Counted from the stretch's first letter, positions 43,023-53,773 are shown. The stretch is DNA of 64,000 bases from Verrucomicrobia bacterium UBA3841 (GCA_002392765.1 DGHT01000014.1:29239-93238); one strand, 5' to 3'. Notes: generated from the letters alone by a model not told the origin. Numbers and translations are program-made.

Positions 43023-46000
43023 TCACGCCTTTCTTCCGAGATCTGCCAGCCTCATCGATATGATGCGGCTCACGCCCTTCTCCTGCTGGCTCACCCCGTA
43101 TACGAGATCGGATCCGGCGATGGTGTGCTGGTTGTGCGTTATGATGAGGAACTGCGACTTGACGAGGAACTCCTTCAGCTGTTCCACGAAACGCCCGATG
43201 TTGGCGTCGTCGAGAGCAGCGTCGAGTTCGTCCAGCATGCAGAACGGGGCGGGCTTGATCATGAAGATCGAGAAGAGCAGCGCGACCGCCGTCATCGTCC
43301 TCTCGCCGCCCGAAAGCAGCGTGACGGACTGCGGCCTCTTGCCGGGCGGACGGGCGATGATGTCGATGCCGCATTCGAGAGGATCGGCGTCGTTCTCGAG
43401 AAGGACCAGCCTCGCCTCTCCGCCGCCGAAAAGCTTGGTGAACATCGTCTGGAAATTCGCGTTCGCCTGCTCGAACGTCTTGCGGAACATGTCGGACGAC
43501 GTCGTGTTGAGATTCGTTATAAGCTCGAGTATCTGCGCCTTCGCGGCGATGAGGTCAGCCTCCTGCTCCTTCTCCTTCGCGTAGCGCTCCTCGAGTTCGC
43601 GGCATTCTTCGATGGCCACCATGTTCACCGGACCGAGCGCCGCGATTTCGGACTGCAGGCTCGCAACCTTCCTCTCCAGTTCGTCCAGAGGCGGCACGAC
43701 CCCGCCCTTCCATTCCGGGTCCGGTTCGCGCAGAACGGCGTCCATGAAAAGCCCGTACTCGTCCTGCAGGTGGTCGTAGAGGTTCTGGCGCTTCATGCCG
43801 AGTTCCGCGGACTGCACTTCGAGCTTGCTGCGGAAATCGCGCGCGTTGTCAAGGCCCGTGCGTTTCTCGGACACCGCCCTGTCGCAGACGGACAGTTTCG
43901 ACATCAGTTCCATCCGCTTCTCTTTTTCGCTCTCCATCTTCGCCGAGGATTCGACGGCCCTTTCGCGCAGGACGTCCAGATTCGCCGTCAGTCCGGCGCT
44001 TTCCTCCCTTAGGCGGTTTATCGACTCCTCGTATCCTTTAATGCCGCTCTCGCGCCCCTCGATCGCCTTGTCGAGCTCCTCGCGGCGCCTGGCGGAACTT
44101 TCAAGCTGCTGCCCCACGAAGGAAAGCTCCTGCTCCATCTGGCTCTTGGCGATTCTCCGTTCGGTAAGCGCCTGCGAAGCGGTCATGTTCCCGGTTTCGA
44201 GAGAGCGGTATTCGTCCTGCAGCGTCGCGACGGACTCTATGAGCTCGTCGCGCCTGGCGACGACCTCGTCCAGCTCTTTGGCGAGCGCGTCGCGCTTTTC
44301 CATGCCCTCCCTGTCCGTCTCGACGGCGGCGGCCAGGGCGGCGCGCGCATCCTCGAGCCGCTTCGCGAGGGCGTCCGCGTCGCGCTTGACGAGCGTCTCC
44401 TCGCCGTCCGCCTGCGCAGCCGCGCGTCTGGCGGCGGAAAGACGCTCCTCCCCGGACGACAGGGCCTGCGTCGCAGCGGACATCCTTTCAGCCGAATTCT
44501 CGATCGTGTCCCTGGCGGCGGATATGCGGCGGCGCAAATCTTCAAGTTCCGTTTCAGCCTCCGTTATCGGCGACTTTTTCCCGGACGTCGGCTCTATGGA
44601 TGTCGACGGGAACCACGTTCCGTTCCCGCCCGACTTGAGCGCCATGTCGCCGAGAAGCCTCTCGGCCGCCTCGCGGCTCTCCTCCGGAACGGCGAGACGG
44701 TCGACGAGCCTGTCGCCTTCGGAAACCTCTCCCGCGCCCGTTTCCAGCGCGGCGATCCTGACCGCGCCGGAATCGTCCTCGAACACGGACTCCAGCACGG
44801 ATTTAGCGGCCGCCTCGTCTTTCAGCATTTCAAGCTGCGCCTCTTTCGCCGCAGCTGCGGACTGCATCTCGCCGAGATGCTCGCGGGCGTCCTGTATTTC
44901 GGCGCGGAGCTTTTCAAGGGCGTCCTTCGCAGCCGCGTGCGCCTCGTCCGCCGCGCGCTCCTCTTCGCGCGCCGCGGCGGCCCTCGCGGATATCGCCTCC
45001 AGGTTGCGCCGCGCCTCGCCGACGGACGCCGAAAGACGCTCCTCGTCGGATTTCAGGCGCTCGCGCAGCACTATCGATTCGCGCGCCGACGCCTCTATGC
45101 GCGCGATTTCGTCGCGCACGGCCGCCGCGCGCCTGTCGCACGCCACAGATTCGTCGCGCGCGGACTGGATTGAAACGCGTATCGCGTCGATGCGCTCCTG
45201 GGACGCCGCGAACGCGTTTTCCGCCTCTTCGAGCGCCTCCGTGGCGGCTGCAAGCGAATCGTTGAGGATGGACGTCTTCTGCTCAAGCGATTCCAGCTGC
45301 ATCTTCGTTTCTTCCAGCTGGCGCAGGGTGTCGGCCATCTCGCGTCCGTCGCGCTCTGCGAAACTCCTGTACTCCTCTATACGCTGCGCGTTTACGGCTA
45401 TGACTTCGTTTGCGCGCCTGAGCGCGCCTTCCGCGGCGGCCTGTTCGCTTGCCAGCCCCTGCAACCGCTCCTCGAGCGCGTGGAGGGCGGAATGGAGCTC
45501 CTGCTGGCTGCTTTCCGCTTCCGCGACGGCGGCGGACGCCTCGGATATCGCCTGCTCCACCTCCTTGCGGTTTGCCTCGTTCTGCTCGACGAGCAGGTCG
45601 AAATCGTGGATCTTCTGTTTCGAAAGATATATGTCGAGCCCCCTCAAGGCGTCGCGCAGCTCCTTGTGGCGCTGGGCCTTGCCGACCTGACGCTGGAGAG
45701 AACCGATCTGCCGCTTCATCTCGCGCAGGATATCCTCCTCGCGCAGCAGATTCTGGCTCGTCTGCTCTATCTTGCGCATGGCCTCCTTGCGGTCGGCCTT
45801 GAACTTGGTTATGCCGGCGGCCTCCTCGAACACCGCGCGCCTGTCCTCGGGCTTGGAGGAGAGAATCGCGTCTATCTGGCCCTGCGCCATCACGGAATAC
45901 GACGACGTGCCAATGCCGGTGCCCATGAAAAGATGCTGGACGTCCTTCAGACGGCTCGGCTGCTTGTTTATCAGGTACTCGCCGGAGCCGTCGCGGTAGA

Positions 46001-46310
46001 CGCGCCTTGTCACGGTGACTTCATGGTAGTCGGTGCCGAGCTCCTTCTCGCAGTCGGCGAAGGTTATGGAAACCTCCGCGAGACCGAGCGGCTTTCTAGT
46101 GTCGGTTCCGTTGAACACGACGTCCACGAGCTTGGAGCACCTGAGGGCCGTCGGGCGCTGTTCGCCGAGAACCCAGCGGATGGCGTCGGACACGTTGGAC
46201 TTGCCGCAGCCGTTTGGCCCGACTATGGCGATCAGACCGGGATCGAACGTCAGACGGGTCTTGTCCGCGAAGCTTTTGAAGCCGACTATGTCCAGCTGCT
46301 TGAGATACAT
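43023..46310 (-). CDS. smc: chromosome segregation ATPase SMC with reduced hinge
   Basis: The 1095-residue protein has an N-terminal ATPase half ([19 protein letters not shown], 31-49), coiled coil to about 500, a hinge region, a second coiled coil and the C-terminal half with [16 protein letters not shown] and [15 protein letters not shown] organises the chromosome with ScpA/ScpB. The hinge (about 503-582) is only about 80 residues against roughly 150 in typical SMCs. It lacks the usual glycine motifs and resembles only the second half of a hinge. The gene lies 6 nt after lysA and 47 nt before tdh. Confidence 0.95.
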   Translation of the reverse strand: MYLKQLDIVGFKSFADKTRLTFDPGLIAIVGPNGCGKSNVSDAIRWVLGEQRPTALRCSKLVDVVFNGTDTRKPLGLAEVSITFADCEKELGTDYHEVTVTRRVYRDGSGEYLINKQPSRLKDVQHLFMGTGIGTSSYSVMAQGQIDAILSSKPEDRRAVFEEAAGITKFKADRKEAMRKIEQTSQNLLREEDILREMKRQIGSLQRQVGKAQRHKELRDALRGLDIYLSKQKIHDFDLLVEQNEANRKEVEQAISEASAAVAEAESSQQELHSALHALEERLQGLASEQAAAEGALRRANEVIAVNAQRIEEYRSFAERDGREMADTLRQLEETKMQLESLEQKTSILNDSLAAATEALEEAENAFAASQERIDAIRVSIQSARDESVACDRRAAAVRDEIARIEASARESIVLRERLKSDEERLSASVGEARRNLEAISARAAAAREEERAADEAHAAAKDALEKLRAEIQDAREHLGEMQSAAAAKEAQLEMLKDEAAAKSVLESVFEDDSGAVRIAALETGAGEVSEGDRLVDRLAVPEESREAAERLLGDMALKSGGNGTWFPSTSIEPTSGKKSPITEAETELEDLRRRISAARDTIENSAERMSAATQALSSGEERLSAARRAAAQADGEETLVKRDADALAKRLEDARAALAAAVETDREGMEKRDALAKELDEVVARRDELIESVATLQDEYRSLETGNMTASQALTERRIAKSQMEQELSFVGQQLESSARRREELDKAIEGRESGIKGYEESINRLREESAGLTANLDVLRERAVESSAKMESEKEKRMELMSKLSVCDRAVSEKRTGLDNARDFRSKLEVQSAELGMKRQNLYDHLQDEYGLFMDAVLREPDPEWKGGVVPPLDELERKVASLQSEIAALGPVNMVAIEECRELEERYAKEKEQEADLIAAKAQILELITNLNTTSSDMFRKTFEQANANFQTMFTKLFGGGEARLVLLENDADPLECGIDIIARPPGKRPQSVTLLSGGERTMTAVALLFSIFMIKPAPFCMLDELDAALDDANIGRFVEQLKEFLVKSQFLIITHNQHTIAGSDLVYGVSQQEKGVSRIISMRLADLGRKA

Positions 46311-46316
46311 GATTCG

Positions 46317-47591
46317 TCAGATTCCCGTGAAATCGAGCGTCGCGAAATAATCGTCGAGCGTCTCGGCGCGCCGTATTTCCCTTACGGAACCGTCTTCCTC
46401 GAGGAGGAGTTCGGCGCTGCGCAGTTTTCCGTTGTACTGGAAGCCCATGGAGTGTCCGTGCGCCCCGGCGTCGCAGATCACGACGTAGTCGCCGCGCTCC
46501 AGGACGGGCAGCAGCCGCTGGACCGCGAACTTGTCGTTGTTCTCGCAGAGCGAACCCGTGACATCGTACACGCTCGTCGTGGCGGAATTCTCCTTCCCGG
46601 GCACGACAATCTCGTGGTAGGCTCCATACATCCCGGGGCGCATCAGATTGGACATGCAGGCGTCGAGACCCGCGTAGAGCCTGTAGGTGTTCTTTATGTG
46701 GCGCACGCGGGAGACGAGATATCCGTACGGCCCGGTGATGCACCGTCCGCATTCCATGTAAAGCTTGAGGCCTTTCATCCCGGCCTTCTCCACATCCTCG
46801 GCGTACGCCCTGCGGATGCCGTCGGAAAGGTACTGGAAATCCATCGCCTTCTGTCCGGGCTTGTACGGGATTCCGATTCCGCCGCCTATGTTGACGAATT
46901 CGAAATCGACGCCGGTAGCGTCGTGTATGGACGCGGCAAGCGAGAAAAGCATCCTGGCGGTGTCGATTATGTACTCCGGATCGAGTTCGTTCGACGCGAC
47001 CATCGTGTGGAGGCCGAAACGGGTGACGCCCGCTTCCTTCATTTTGGCGTAGCATTCGACAGCCTGCTCGCGGGTAAAGCCGTATTTAGCCTCTTCAGGC
47101 TTGCCGATTATGGCATTGCCGCCTTTGAGCGGCCCCGGATTGTAGCGGCAGCAGAAAATGCGCCTGTCCGTTTCTTCGCGGACCTTCGCGGCGAATGACG
47201 GTATCGCTTCGTAGAGGAAATCCCAGTGGGTCGTGTCGTCGAGGTTTATGACCGCTCCCAAATCCCACGCGCGGCGGAACTCCTCGGCCGGGGTGTCGTT
47301 CGACGTGAACATGATGAGATCGCCGGTGTTGCCCACCCTTTCGGCCAGTTCAAGTTCCGCCATGGACGAACAGTCGCTGCCGAACCCGAACTCCTTGAGA
47401 AGCTTCATCAGATGCGGATTGGGCGTCGCTTTCACGGCAAAATACTCCCTGAACCCCTTGTTCCACGAGAAAGCCTTCTTAAGGCGCTTCGCATTTTCGC
47501 GAATCGCCCTGGCGTCGTAGATGTGGAACGGGGTCGGCCATTTGGCGGCGATCTCGTCGAGTTTGGCTTTGTCGAACGGCAGCGGTCTCAT
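46317..47591 (-). CDS. lysA: diaminopimelate decarboxylase
   Basis: The 424-residue fold-type III PLP enzyme makes lysine from meso-diaminopimelate. The PLP lysine lies in EYFAVKATPNPHL, the phosphate-binding glycines in NIGGGIGIPYK, and the active-site Cys in CDAGAHGHSMGFQYNG is replaced by the variant arrangement SLCENNDKF earlier in the sequence. The same superfamily includes carboxynorspermidine decarboxylase; length and motifs favour LysA. It is first of a lysA-smc-tdh unit. Confidence 0.9.
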   Translation of the reverse strand: MRPLPFDKAKLDEIAAKWPTPFHIYDARAIRENAKRLKKAFSWNKGFREYFAVKATPNPHLMKLLKEFGFGSDCSSMAELELAERVGNTGDLIMFTSNDTPAEEFRRAWDLGAVINLDDTTHWDFLYEAIPSFAAKVREETDRRIFCCRYNPGPLKGGNAIIGKPEEAKYGFTREQAVECYAKMKEAGVTRFGLHTMVASNELDPEYIIDTARMLFSLAASIHDATGVDFEFVNIGGGIGIPYKPGQKAMDFQYLSDGIRRAYAEDVEKAGMKGLKLYMECGRCITGPYGYLVSRVRHIKNTYRLYAGLDACMSNLMRPGMYGAYHEIVVPGKENSATTSVYDVTGSLCENNDKFAVQRLLPVLERGDYVVICDAGAHGHSMGFQYNGKLRSAELLLEEDGSVREIRRAETLDDYFATLDFTGI

Positions 47592-47628
47592 CTATTTCTC
47601 CATCGTCTCACTTGTAATCATAGGGAAT

Positions 47629-47634
47629 ATAATA
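47629..47634 (-). promoter_or_regulatory. possible -10 of lysA
   Basis: TTTTTGATATTAT on the minus strand resembles the extended -10 context of other promoters here (TTTTTGATATAAT). The -35 is weak. Confidence 0.4.
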
Positions 47635-47698
47635 TCAAAAATGCCGAAAAAATGAAATGGGGAAAAATTGGAAGCCGCTTCTCTTATATCCCGCCAGA

Positions 47699-50600
47699 TT
47701 AATAGGAGAACAGATTCACCGGATACGACTGCTTGTACTTGTACGTCTTCATCTTGCCGGTCTTGGGATCCTCGTAGACGCCTGCCTCGTCCCAGAGGTA
47801 GAATCCATCCATTCTCGGTTCCTCGCCCTGAACGAAAATGCCCTCGAACGAGACTTTCTTCTTCGTCTTGGCGTCGAACACGAACGTATAGCCGCCCTTG
47901 AAGATGCCTGTCGCCTGCGTGAAGGAGAGCGTCAGCCCGCTTGACTTGTCGATGACCGGCTTGCCCTTCGCGTCGATTGCGATTTCGACTTCGCCGCCGT
48001 TCTGCGGCTCGACGCCGTTCAGGGTCGGCAGATCGGCGGAGAACTTGAGCGCATCATAGTAGTCGTTCAGCGACTTCGTCTTGTTGTAATACGCGCCGAT
48101 AAGATCGACCTCGCGAGCAAACCCTTCGCCATACTCTCCCGTCGCCTGCGGATTGCGGCTCGTCCACTGCGCCGGCCCGCTTGGTAGGGTCACGCGTCCC
48201 GCGTGACCATCAAACCCGGCCGCCGCCGCGAACGAGCCACCCTTGTATGCAGACGGCGCCGCGTACAGCATCGCGAACCACCCCATATCCTCGTCGTACA
48301 ACAGCGGCGACGTCGCACTCACACCAGTACCGTCCGCGAGCTTTCCGCTCGCCTTGACATTGCCGTCCTTCCCGACCGTCAGCGAGAGGTATCCGCCATC
48401 TTCCACCGCCACCGTATACACGCCCTCGAACCCGGCGAGCACCGTCTTCGCCTCGGCCGCCATCGACTTGTCTTTCCACATATTCCGCCACATCTTCACA
48501 TCTCCCTCGCCGAACGTCCCTTCAGCCACCGCATTCGGTAGGGCGCGATCACCGAGCGCGCCGCCCGTCCCGCCGCCGTCGCACGCCGCCACCTCCAACA
48601 CCACCGGCATCGTAAACTTCCCCGCCTTCGCGACCGCCTCTACGATGAAACATTCTTCGCCGCCGTTATGGTAGGGCGCGATGACCCCAGCGCGCCGCAC
48701 CGCTGCGTAACTCGCCGCGCTGAACGTCCAATTCGTCCCCCCTATCGTGATCTTACCGCTCACCTTCCCATTCGCCGCGACCGTCATCGTCGCCGAACCG
48801 AATGACTCCACCTCTTCCAACTTTACATTTTCCATTTTACACTTTACACTTCCCGTAAACGTTCCCGTCGCCCACGTCGGCAACACTTCCGTCGTCAGCG
48901 TAATCGTAGCGATCTCCTTCTCTTTGCCCCTTGTCGCCGTGAACGTCACCGTAAACGTCCCCGCCTTTGTCGGAACGCCTGTTATCTTGCCCGTCTTCGC
49001 GTCGTACTTGAGTCCGGACGGTAGGCCGGCGACCTTCAGCGTCCAACCCTCGCCGATTATCGCTTTCGCGACATCCGGTAGGGTCACGCGTCCCGCGTGA
49101 CCGCCGTCGCCATCGATCACCGCCGCGCCGCCTTCAGGCGTCACCCCGGCCCAAAACACGTACTTTCCATCCGTCACCAATCCCGCCGCTTCGAACATAG
49201 GCGTGGTGAAATTCGGCACGACGATCTCGAACTCGGCCGTGACCGGCTTCTTCACCGTCGCGTTCGTCGCGCTCACCGTCACCTTGTACACGCCAGGCTT
49301 CGTCGCCATGCCGGAAATCCTCATTGTCTTGGCGTCGAACTTCAGGCCGGAAGGAAGGCCCTTTACCGCGGCCGTGACATACGACCACGAATCATCCGTC
49401 ACATAGACATCGGACAGCGTCTCATTCGGGGCGAATTCCGTCTGCGTGATGCCGAGCGTGTGAAAACCGTCGTCGTCTGCCATAATGAACACCGCCGTCA
49501 CCATATTCGCCGCGAATCCTTCCGGCACGACGAACGCGAAGGACGGGTTGCGCCGCTCGTTCTTCGCGAGGTTCAGCGAATCGACAAGCGGGCCTTCCCA
49601 GTGCGCGAACACGCTGCCCTTGTCGGATGTCGCCTTCCACGTCACCTTCTGCCCCACCTTCCATGTCTTCGGCACCGTCACCTTGCCAGTTCCGGGACGC
49701 TTCGTCTTAATCACCTGCTCCGTGCCGTCGCCGTTGAACACGCCAACGCCCTCTTCCACGTCAAGCTTCACGCCTGTCGCGGCGTCTTCCGCAACCTCGA
49801 TTCCCGCGCTCTCGCCTCCGCCGGAAATCTGCCCCTTCTCGCCCTCCGACGTATCGACAATCGCCAGCCGCGTCGCATCGCCCTCGCCATCACCCTTCAC
49901 AATCCGTATTGCAGGCCCCGGTAGGGCGGTCACCCCGTGACCGCCGTCCCCCACCATATTGTGCCCATTCAAGTCAATCGTCACCGCACCCACGTTATCC
50001 GGAATCTCCACCGTCCCGCTCACGTCGTTCGTGAGGGTGACGACCATAGTGCCGTTCTCATCAAACGAGACCTGCGCAATGCCATCAAACAAACCTCCAT
50101 AACACCACCAATGAGCATAATACGTGACGTCCTTTTCGCCCATCAGCGTTTTATCTGAGATTTGTGAACCTCCCTCGCTCTCCGTGAACCAGCCAAGGAA
50201 CTTGAACTGATTTCTCTGAACTTCCGGCAGCAACCCGATTGCCCGCCCCTCTTCAATGGCGCGATAACTCCAATCGCCATCCGCGAAGTTAGGATCGAAG
50301 CACACTTCATGCACCGGCCGCGGGGATTCATAGTATGTTATCTTCAACGATTCAGGGCACTTCGCAAATACAGAATCTGGGATTTTGCCCTTAAGGGCAT
50401 CAGGCAACTGAACGCTCTTCAAGCCTCGGCAATCGTAGAACGCCTCCTCGCCGATGTATTTTACCGATGTCGAGACAAAGACATTCGTCAAGTCATCGCA
50501 AAGCGCAAACGCCCGCGAGCCGATGGCCGTGACACCATCGCCGATCACAAGACTTGTCACTCCCACAAGACCTGGGTCCGTGTTTGCGCACCCAGCGTAT

Positions 50601-53600
50601 TCACCGTGTCCATGACCAGCAAATGCCCTGTCGGCAATTCCCCTGATGCCTTGTTCGCCAGATATCACGTAAGTGCCATCAAACGAATCGTCCCCGGTAA
50701 GTTGCGAAGAGACACCGACATCCTGCAAAATCCAACCGTCCACGATTTCAATTCCTGGAATGGATTCTTTATCTATGAAGCTACATCCCTGAAAGACGCT
50801 TTGCCCAACCGTGCGCACACTGTCGGGGATTGACACGCCCGATAAGTTTTGGCAACCGGAAAAAGCAGCCCCCTCGATTTCTTCCACACCCTCGGGGATG
50901 ACAACCCATTCCAATTGTGAACAACCATAGAAAAGACTTCCTCCCACATACTTGACGCATGACGGAAGCGTCAAGTAGCGCAGCCAACTGCAGCCCTCAA
51001 ATGCCCGACATGCTATGCCCCTGATGCGAGCATCTTGAAGAGCCAGGTTCAGATATTCCGTAGGATCGTCGTATTCGTATTGCATCCTGCGGGGGCTGTC
51101 GAGCCCAACTACCCATCCATCAACAAGCAGAAGCCCAGGAATCGAATCGGCGTCAAACACATCATTCTCGTTGTCGACATCCGGAGGCGGCTCGCAAGCG
51201 CCTCTGCTGCTGCTCTTCCCATAGCTTCCAAACGCATCCGCATGAATACGCGTCACGCTGTCAGGAATAGATATCGACGACAGCTTGCACCCTTCAAAGG
51301 CTCGAGCTCCAATAGACTCCAGTCCATTCGGCAGAACCAAACTCGTCAACGAGCAGTCTCTAAAAGCACACCCCCCTATCTTCGTTAGTGACTGCGGCAA
51401 CTTGACACTAGACAAAGCGGTGCAATAACTGAATGCATAATCTCCAATTTCCGCGACTCCCTCTGGGATGACTATGGATGTCAACTGACTGAATCCGCCA
51501 AACGCATCCCCTCCGATTCGCATGGTATCTGCAGGTATCGTTATCGTCATCTGTGATTTAAGCGCGGTGGGAACGCAGAGAAGCTCCTTGCCGTTCTTTG
51601 TTAGCAGCATCCCGTTTGCGTCGAAGAACGACTTACTATCCTTTTCAACGCTAAACGATTTGAGTTTCGTACAGTATTCAAAATCCTCCGGATCAACATA
51701 CGTGACGCTCGCGGGAATCGTCACGCTCGTCAGTCCGCGAGGCACTTCATAAATCTCCGTTCCATCAGCCGACAACAGCAGTCCGTTCGTCGATGAATAC
51801 ACCTTGTTCCCGGCAGCAACCTTTATGGATGTAAGTTTGTATGGCCCGCTTGATTCGTCGACATCGTCGTCTTCGTCGTCGGAATACAACTCGCCGTCAT
51901 AATCTTTCAGGCTTTTAGGAAATGTGACGGACGTCAGCTTCGAACAACCGACGAAAGCTGAATAAGAAAGCCACTGTACACCTTCGGGAACATTTACGCT
52001 CGTCAGCGACTGCGGCACGGCTTTGAGATACAAGTCCCCGTCGTCCATGCCAAGCAAAAGTCCGTTGACAGACTTGTAGTATTGATTTCCGGGCGCAACC
52101 GTAATCGTTTTGAGCGCGGGGCATCCATGGAACTTATCGTACCAGTCGTCATCGTCGTCTATTTCTTCCCATCCGCCGAACACGCTTCCTTCATCGCCAA
52201 TCTCCTCGACGCTACTTGGGAATGTCACACTCGTCAGCTTTGCGCATCCCGCGAAGAAGCCGTTCCGCACACTTGACACCCCTTCTGGTATCTTGACAGA
52301 TGTCGCCGTCCTCGACGCCGCCACGAGCTCTGTGTTGTCCGCAGACACAAGCAACCCGCCAGCGTATTTGTAGTTCCTGTTCCCGCTCGCAAGGCTGATG
52401 GATGAAATCCTGTAGCATTCGTCAAATGCGCTGACATCTATGCGCGTCACGCTTGCCGGGATGGATATACTTGTCAGATTCGAACATTCCTCAAATGAAT
52501 AGGCACCTATGCTTTTCACTCCTTCGCCGATTGTAATGCCCGTCAATGCTTCGCAATAGCTAAACGCGCCGTTCGCAATCCCGCGATAACCGCTCAACGT
52601 AAAGTTTTTGGGCAAGTCGTCCTCGTCACAACCAAGCACCCAACCATCGATGGATTTCACGCCATTGCGCCAGGTGAAATTGAGGTTTGGGCAATTATTG
52701 AACGTTTCACGCCCAATTTCCGTGACAGCGTCTGGAATTGACACCCAAATTCTTCCACGAGGCACCGCAACAATCTCCTTGCCGTCTTTTGTCAGAAGCA
52801 GCCCGCCGGAGAATTTGTAGTTTGCATTCCCTGGCGCAACTGTGATTTCCGACAGGGCAGGACAACTGTATCGGAAGACGCTTTCGCCGATTCTTGTAAC
52901 ACTCGCAGGGATGGATAAGCTCGTTAACCCGTCGCATTTGTAGAAACCAAAGTCAATAGTCTCCACCCCATCGGCTATCGCCAGTGACGTTATGGTTTTA
53001 CAAGAATCTCCAAACACGCTAGACATATTGGAAAGTACACATTCCGGCACGGTAACGCGCCGGATGTTCCCGCAAGCTCCGAAAGCATAACTGCTAACAC
53101 TTGTCACCGATGCCGGGATTACGACTTCTCTCAACCCATTGCATCCGTAGAATGCATTGTAGCCTATCGACTCCAATCCACTGGCAAGTTCAAGGTTCGA
53201 AAGCGAACTACATCCGTAAAACGCATTGGAACCAATAGACTTCACGCTGAACGGAATCGAGACAGACGAGAGCGAGACGCAGCTATAGAAAGCGTAAGAG
53301 TCGATTGATTTAACCGTGACGGGAAGATCAAGTGTTCTCAGGCTTGTGCATCCGTAAAATGCATTGTATGGAATCGCAGTGATACTGACTGGAATCGACA
53401 CAGATTCAAGACCAGTGCAGTTCTGGAATGCGCCATCACCGAGAGTTTTCACGCTGACGGGCATCGCAACATTCCGAAGTCCGCTACAGCCGTAAAACGC
53501 ATAAGACCCGATGCTCGTTACAGAACTCGGAATAGATACGCCAGTCAAACTGCTACAGCCGTAAAACGCTGAATTACGGACTTTCGTAACTGGACTACCG

Positions 53601-53773
53601 CCAAGTGTAGATGGAATTGTCACAGTGCCCGTGGCTGGCTCGACGCCAGCGACTTCTGCACCGCTGCCATAGTTCCAATACGTCCACGTGTAGCCGCCGA
53701 CCGTTTCCGTCTCGGCCCATGCGCCGAACGACACGGCAACTGCCGCAAACATCATCATCAGTTTCTTTGTCAT
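47699..53773 (-). CDS. giant BspA-type leucine-rich-repeat surface protein
   Basis: The 2024-residue exported protein has a signal peptide (MTKKLMMMFAAVAVSFGAWA). From about 30 to 1130 it carries dozens of LRR_5/BspA-type repeats (IPSSVTSIGSYAFYGCSGL and relatives). A Listeria/Bacteroides-type repeat follows (about 1157-1224, ending YYAHW), then an InlB-like segment (VPKTWKVGQKVTWKATS, about 1364-1398), Ig-like domains (GMATKPGVYKVTVSATN, GVPTKAGTFTVTFTATRG) and a C-terminal beta-rich part repeated twice. BspA proteins act in adhesion or glycan/protein binding. The C-terminal half contains five REP-like hairpins and one TTTACA repeat, all read in frame. AAGGGAA lies upstream of the ATG and a REP hairpin lies in the leader. 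Confidence 0.85.
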   Translation of the reverse strand: MTKKLMMMFAAVAVSFGAWAETETVGGYTWTYWNYGSGAEVAGVEPATGTVTIPSTLGGSPVTKVRNSAFYGCSSLTGVSIPSSVTSIGSYAFYGCSGLRNVAMPVSVKTLGDGAFQNCTGLESVSIPVSITAIPYNAFYGCTSLRTLDLPVTVKSIDSYAFYSCVSLSSVSIPFSVKSIGSNAFYGCSSLSNLELASGLESIGYNAFYGCNGLREVVIPASVTSVSSYAFGACGNIRRVTVPECVLSNMSSVFGDSCKTITSLAIADGVETIDFGFYKCDGLTSLSIPASVTRIGESVFRYSCPALSEITVAPGNANYKFSGGLLLTKDGKEIVAVPRGRIWVSIPDAVTEIGRETFNNCPNLNFTWRNGVKSIDGWVLGCDEDDLPKNFTLSGYRGIANGAFSYCEALTGITIGEGVKSIGAYSFEECSNLTSISIPASVTRIDVSAFDECYRISSISLASGNRNYKYAGGLLVSADNTELVAASRTATSVKIPEGVSSVRNGFFAGCAKLTSVTFPSSVEEIGDEGSVFGGWEEIDDDDDWYDKFHGCPALKTITVAPGNQYYKSVNGLLLGMDDGDLYLKAVPQSLTSVNVPEGVQWLSYSAFVGCSKLTSVTFPKSLKDYDGELYSDDEDDDVDESSGPYKLTSIKVAAGNKVYSSTNGLLLSADGTEIYEVPRGLTSVTIPASVTYVDPEDFEYCTKLKSFSVEKDSKSFFDANGMLLTKNGKELLCVPTALKSQMTITIPADTMRIGGDAFGGFSQLTSIVIPEGVAEIGDYAFSYCTALSSVKLPQSLTKIGGCAFRDCSLTSLVLPNGLESIGARAFEGCKLSSISIPDSVTRIHADAFGSYGKSSSRGACEPPPDVDNENDVFDADSIPGLLLVDGWVVGLDSPRRMQYEYDDPTEYLNLALQDARIRGIACRAFEGCSWLRYLTLPSCVKYVGGSLFYGCSQLEWVVIPEGVEEIEGAAFSGCQNLSGVSIPDSVRTVGQSVFQGCSFIDKESIPGIEIVDGWILQDVGVSSQLTGDDSFDGTYVISGEQGIRGIADRAFAGHGHGEYAGCANTDPGLVGVTSLVIGDGVTAIGSRAFALCDDLTNVFVSTSVKYIGEEAFYDCRGLKSVQLPDALKGKIPDSVFAKCPESLKITYYESPRPVHEVCFDPNFADGDWSYRAIEEGRAIGLLPEVQRNQFKFLGWFTESEGGSQISDKTLMGEKDVTYYAHWWCYGGLFDGIAQVSFDENGTMVVTLTNDVSGTVEIPDNVGAVTIDLNGHNMVGDGGHGVTALPGPAIRIVKGDGEGDATRLAIVDTSEGEKGQISGGGESAGIEVAEDAATGVKLDVEEGVGVFNGDGTEQVIKTKRPGTGKVTVPKTWKVGQKVTWKATSDKGSVFAHWEGPLVDSLNLAKNERRNPSFAFVVPEGFAANMVTAVFIMADDDGFHTLGITQTEFAPNETLSDVYVTDDSWSYVTAAVKGLPSGLKFDAKTMRISGMATKPGVYKVTVSATNATVKKPVTAEFEIVVPNFTTPMFEAAGLVTDGKYVFWAGVTPEGGAAVIDGDGGHAGRVTLPDVAKAIIGEGWTLKVAGLPSGLKYDAKTGKITGVPTKAGTFTVTFTATRGKEKEIATITLTTEVLPTWATGTFTGSVKCKMENVKLEEVESFGSATMTVAANGKVSGKITIGGTNWTFSAASYAAVRRAGVIAPYHNGGEECFIVEAVAKAGKFTMPVVLEVAACDGGGTGGALGDRALPNAVAEGTFGEGDVKMWRNMWKDKSMAAEAKTVLAGFEGVYTVAVEDGGYLSLTVGKDGNVKASGKLADGTGVSATSPLLYDEDMGWFAMLYAAPSAYKGGSFAAAAGFDGHAGRVTLPSGPAQWTSRNPQATGEYGEGFAREVDLIGAYYNKTKSLNDYYDALKFSADLPTLNGVEPQNGGEVEIAIDAKGKPVIDKSSGLTLSFTQATGIFKGGYTFVFDAKTKKKVSFEGIFVQGEEPRMDGFYLWDEAGVYEDPKTGKMKTYKYKQSYPVNLFSY
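48184..48208 (+). repeat. REP-like hairpin within the giant gene (copy 1)
   Basis: GTAG (48184-48187), stem GGTCACGCG / CGCGTGACC with loop TCC. Read antisense it encodes DGHAGRVTLP, about residues 1855-1863. Confidence 0.85.
48538..48562 (+). repeat. REP-like hairpin within the giant gene (copy 2)
   Basis: GTAG (48538-48541) then GGCGCG (48542-48547) pairing with CGCGCC (48557-48562). It encodes ALGDRALPN around residue 1740. Confidence 0.7.
48672..48697 (+). repeat. REP-like hairpin within the giant gene (copy 3)
   Basis: GTAG (48672-48675), GGCGCG (48676-48681) pairing with CGCGCC (48692-48697). It encodes RAGVIAPYH around residue 1695. Confidence 0.7.
48821..48850. repeat. TTTACA-type repeat inside the giant gene
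   Basis: Contains the 15-mer ATTTTACACTTTACA (48834-48848) also found at 101-115. It is read in frame as KCKMENVKL, about residues 1641-1651. Confidence 0.8.
49078..49102 (+). repeat. REP-like hairpin within the giant gene (copy 4)
   Basis: Identical in the hairpin to copy 1: GTAG, GGTCACGCG, TCC, CGCGTGACC. It encodes GGHAGRVTLP at about residues 1557-1565. Confidence 0.85.
49921..49945 (+). repeat. REP-like hairpin within the giant gene (copy 5)
   Basis: GTAG (49921-49924), GGCGGTCAC (49925-49933), loop CCC, GTGACCGCC (49937-49945), a perfect 9-bp stem. It encodes GGHGVTALP, about residues 1276-1284. Confidence 0.85.

Noticed and set aside
42976..43374. N-terminal extension of the threonine dehydrogenase frame
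   Set aside because: It is the antisense-frame reading of the end of smc; the ATG at 42975 has AGGAG and matches the family start.
47592..47698. Lysine riboswitch upstream of lysA
   Set aside because: Only about 107 nt separate the genes and no five-helix junction or conserved core is visible.
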